Origin: Hyperoplus lanceolatus
Taxonomy: Eukaryota; Chordata; Actinopteri; Uranoscopiformes; Ammodytidae
DNA: 64,000 nt
Reading direction: 5' to 3'
Assembly (NCBI GenBank): GCA_026929865.2
Contig: CM049414.1
Location: forward strand, 19,577,501-19,641,500
Made by a program: the position numbers and the translations under genes. Positions 60,611-64,000 of this stretch are shown one piece after another (the first letter of the stretch is position 1; every line of letters begins with the position of its first letter). The notes under the pieces were generated by a model. The model saw only the letters and a list, made by a program, of their open reading frames with translations. It was not told the origin of the DNA and made no database searches.

Positions 60611-61727
60611 ATGAAATGTAAATGTAGTGTTCACAACTTGAAAAAAATATTATCATATATTGCAGGTTTAAAGGTTGAGGTGAGCCATTAGGTAGCCTAA
60701 CCTTTTAGCCGAAACATGCTAGCCAACTGTTACTAACATACGGCAGTAAGCTAACAGCCACATTTGTTATGGCAAGCAAACTCATGAAAAACATATTGAA
60801 ATCAACACGGGTGCATTATTTGTTCGGTGAGTGATGAAGACAACATATGATTTGTAAGTCAACTTGAGAAGAGTCTCGAAGCAGACTGTTAGCGGTGTGG
60901 TTAAAAACACAAACTGTTACTTTACTGTGAAAAACCCACAGGTGTTTCAGTGCAGTATGCACTGATACAATCAGAGAAAATGTATCAGAGTGAAATCAAA
61001 GTAATTTTGCCTTTGTGAGTAGAACTGTGTTCAACAGTGAAATGGTCAACTAAATGAAGCCAAACATGGACAGAAGGGGATCAGTTCTGTGGAGTGATTG
61101 TGTTGGTCGATTTTGTGTTTCAGTTCACACGGCCCGTCCATCTTTTTCAACAGCTAATAAACAGGTGCATCTTTTGGCTTTACAAACACTTGTCCATATG
61201 CTAATGTAAATGCCTTTGATTTAACTAGAAAATAACGTCCCTGCCCAGCTGTGGTTTTAGTGGGTGCCAACAGTGCCACATGCCGGCTGTGCTGGACTTA
61301 GAAGGCATCGGACAGAATCCTGGTTTCAGAGGACTGTCTAATGTTGACGTTCACTTGTGGTTCGTAGATTACTAAATTAAATTAAATGTAAACTGATTTT
61401 AGGAGATTATCCAACCCTTGACATTAGCCTAACATGCCCACAAGTTCATTTATCAACTTGCCCTAAATGCACTGTATATGGTCTTTTCTGAGGGATTAGT
61501 GGATCATGTGTGAAAGAATAATATTTTATGAACCGTTTCAAATGCAGAGGAAGTAAAAACCATTCAGCAAAGAAACCCAACAACTGTGAATTGGCATCAA
61601 TCATGTTTACGGCCATTTCAAATATGGACACTTTTCATCTATATTTCCTTGAAAAAGTGGAGATGAAAGAATAGCCTCATCATCCCAGGTTGTACTGAAG
61701 CATCAAAGGGGTATGTCATAGCAGGAC
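60611..61727. other. Non-coding stretch
   Basis: No gene or mobile element is recognised. Confidence 0.5.
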
Positions 61728-61742
61728 TCCTCTCTCTCTCCC

Positions 61743-61811
<69 letters not shown>
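61728..61811. repeat. (CT)n microsatellite
   Basis: About 84 bp of CT dinucleotides with two or three CC interruptions; pure polypyrimidine on the + strand. Confidence 0.97.
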
Positions 61812-61814
<3 letters not shown>

Positions 61815-62974
61815 CCTCCATCACTCTGTATGTCTGTCAGCATTTCTCCCCTTTTAACTAGCCTCTGTACCTCTGTGTTGTCATACGTGGGTTTTGAAAT
61901 AAATTAAAGCAGAAACCCTGTGCGACACACAGAGTATAGATCCGACACGTTGACCTATGAGGAAATCAGCACATTTGTTACTGACATGCTGCTTTGTTAA
62001 ATCCTTTATGCTTGCGTTGGTCGCCACATTTGAAGGTTAACTGGGGGAGATTTGAAAAAAAACAGCACTGCACCATCGAAAGCCTCATTATCAGCCCAAG
62101 GCCGCGGTGACATACAACATGTCACCAAGACCAAATCCATTATCATGCCTTCATTATATTTCACAAACACATTTTTAACCAGCCACCTTCTAAAGTATTG
62201 ACTTGATGCAGTAGACGTCATTGTGATTTTATTTGACTATTATTCACAACTGTATATCATGTATATATGGATTTTTGTTGTTGTATTGTATTAGTGCATG
62301 TCTATCCATGTTGTTATGGTTCTGATTCTTGACACTAGATGTAAGGGTAAGTCGCAAGCAAGCACTGCACTAGTTGTTATAATCAAGTGGATTTTGTAAA
62401 TATGGTCAAACATTTATAAGACATTTAGTTGTTGGGAAACTAAATACAAGAACTCTCCTCCTGGTGGTAAACAGTCGAGGTGTTATGAGAAACCAAAGAT
62501 AGCACCATGGGAAGCAAGGTGAAGGAGGTCCAATAACGCCTTGAGTGAAAACATTGACACACTGTGTTGTCCACAGCTTATGTGTGTTAATCAATTATAT
62601 GTACGATATCCTACTGAGAATACAAATCATTTGTAGTTTGTCATTTTGTTACTCCTGCAACCTGCACCAGAAAGACTGACATTTCAGTTGTCACGACAAT
62701 ATTTCCAGTATATAATGTATATTTTTTTTACTGTAAAGTAAAAAATGTGTCAGGGTTGCCACTGCTATTTGCAAATTGCACACTGATTCCGTACCAAACC
62801 ACATGTTGCTTTACGATGAACCGACATTGAGTTCTTGTTTTTTTTAGGCCAAATTCATTGATCAACATATTTCTCTCCATTTACCTCTGAATGTGTGACA
62901 GCTCTGACATCGCTTTCAGCCGGCACACCAGCTGGCAGCGTGACACTGTATGATTGACAGGTCAGGGATGTGTG

Positions 62975-62975
<1 letters not shown>
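61812..62975. other. Non-coding stretch
   Basis: No gene or mobile element is recognised. Confidence 0.5.
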
Positions 62976-63026
<51 letters not shown>

Positions 63027-63080
63027 CTGGCACCCTCGTGTTGAACGGATGACAGGAAGATGGAGACTAGGAGAGCAAAC
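62976..63080 (-). repeat. Flank-sharing (CA)n unit, copy 2 (inverted)
   Basis: About 48 bp of GT dinucleotides followed by TGAGCTGGCACCCTCGTG and on to GGAGAGCAAAC. The 58 unique bases at 63023-63080 are the exact reverse complement of 55780-55837. Confidence 0.9.
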
Positions 63081-64000
63081 TGAGTTGAGATGGGGAAAAT
63101 TGAAAGAAATACACATTAAGAAAAGCCTGGGCTAAAGGCTGAAAGAAACATGTCATACTTGGGTTTAGATAAGAAAACTGCAATTCATTTTCCTATATTT
63201 TTCTCAAAAATGTTTGACTGAGACAGACTGTTAAAATAATCATACTGTATATTCTAAACTTGAACAACACGTCAGGTGCATCGATTTAGAATACTGCATT
63301 GTGCAACCCTAACCCTTCAATAGCATAAAAATAACAAAACGTGTCTTTTATGAGATGTTTGCTCAATGCTTCAGGAATTAGGTTGTCAAAGTATGGTAAC
63401 CTGCGAAGGCTCGCCTGCTTTCAATTTTAATGCTATAGCTAAGGTCATTGTGTCCTGGCCCTAGCTTCATTCTTGGTGGACGGATATCAACGTCTATTTT
63501 CTAATCTAATTCTTAGCAGGAAGTCAAACAAATACACAATATTTCCTATAGCACTTTGAAACTGGGTGTTGCACGCCAGAATAGTGCATTGTATATACTA
63601 CTTATGCTATTACACCATGCATAAGTATACATTAACACTAAACAGTCCAGCAGGAGCAGATGTGTCCAACATTGCAACAGTGTCAGAGCTCACTGCCATA
63701 AATTCCAGCATTACCAAAACTGTAACACTGCCAAAGGCCTTTTTACTCCGTTTACCTTATAAGATACAACTTCATCTTGTGTAATTCATCTTGTGTAACA
63801 ACCCAATACAAATGTCGTTTTCAGCAAGCAACCCCAATTCCTGACACAATTACCCCCCTTCAGACCCTGCGTGCCTCAGGTCCCATCTTCAGAATTGTCT
63901 GAACCCTTTAGACCAGACCGCATCAATAAATGCCTGACAGGCTTTGGGAGGAGCCCCCCTCATTCCCAGACAGTATAGTGGCAAGATAAAAGACAAATGG
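63081..64000. other. Non-coding stretch
   Basis: No gene or mobile element is recognised up to the window end. Confidence 0.5.

Overview
This window looks like teleost fish nuclear DNA, most likely from a percomorph-type ray-finned fish. The evidence is a moderate AT bias, many long (CA)n/(GT)n arrays, and dispersed repeats typical of teleosts: a hAT element, a Tc1 element, L2-type LINE 3' ends, a tRNA-derived SINE, TTAA-flanked MITEs and Harbinger-like MITEs. I found no host protein-coding gene, no operon-like organisation, no rRNA or tRNA gene and no CRISPR array. Almost all open frames of 60-150 codons are chance or simple-repeat frames. The window therefore reads as intergenic or long-intron DNA. 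The only credible protein-coding sequence belongs to transposable elements, and all of it is broken or truncated.

Layout: 1-3.1 kb is unremarkable except for one CA array. A 3.9-kb hAT element (3108-7038) has perfect 8-bp target duplications. Its transposase gene carries stops and frame breaks and is interrupted by a fully palindromic TTAA-flanked MITE (4076-4510). A 581-bp TIR element with a 9-bp duplication is at 10372-10952. A dispersed repeat of ~130-bp monomers is at 12.24-12.92 kb. A 1-kb Harbinger-like foldback MITE is at 14573-15581. An island at 16.8-17.8 kb looks promoter- and exon-like on the minus strand. A SINE is at 20.1-20.4 kb, and a second TTAA MITE, related to the one inside the hAT, is at 24537-24833. 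From 26.8 to 45.8 kb there are scattered repeats: a LINE tail, a 5'-truncated L2 (34309-34966), common teleost repeats, a 1.1-kb TIR element (43109-44243) and a 285-bp TTAA MITE (45499-45783).

From 47.6 to 49.1 kb lies a ~1.5-kb near-palindrome made of two inverted copies of one TIR element. From 55.6 to 56.6 kb there is a cluster of long GT/CA arrays. One array shares 58 bp of identical unique flank with another array 7 kb away, in inverted orientation. A LINE 3' end follows at 57.2 kb. A young Tc1 element (58886-60492) has ~260-bp nearly identical TIRs and a transposase frame broken by a single TGA; it sits inside an older dispersed repeat.

No cellular pathway can be inferred. The biology shown is layered transposon insertion, decay and inverted duplication. 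Boundaries were read by eye, and repeat-family assignments rest on motif recognition rather than a database search.
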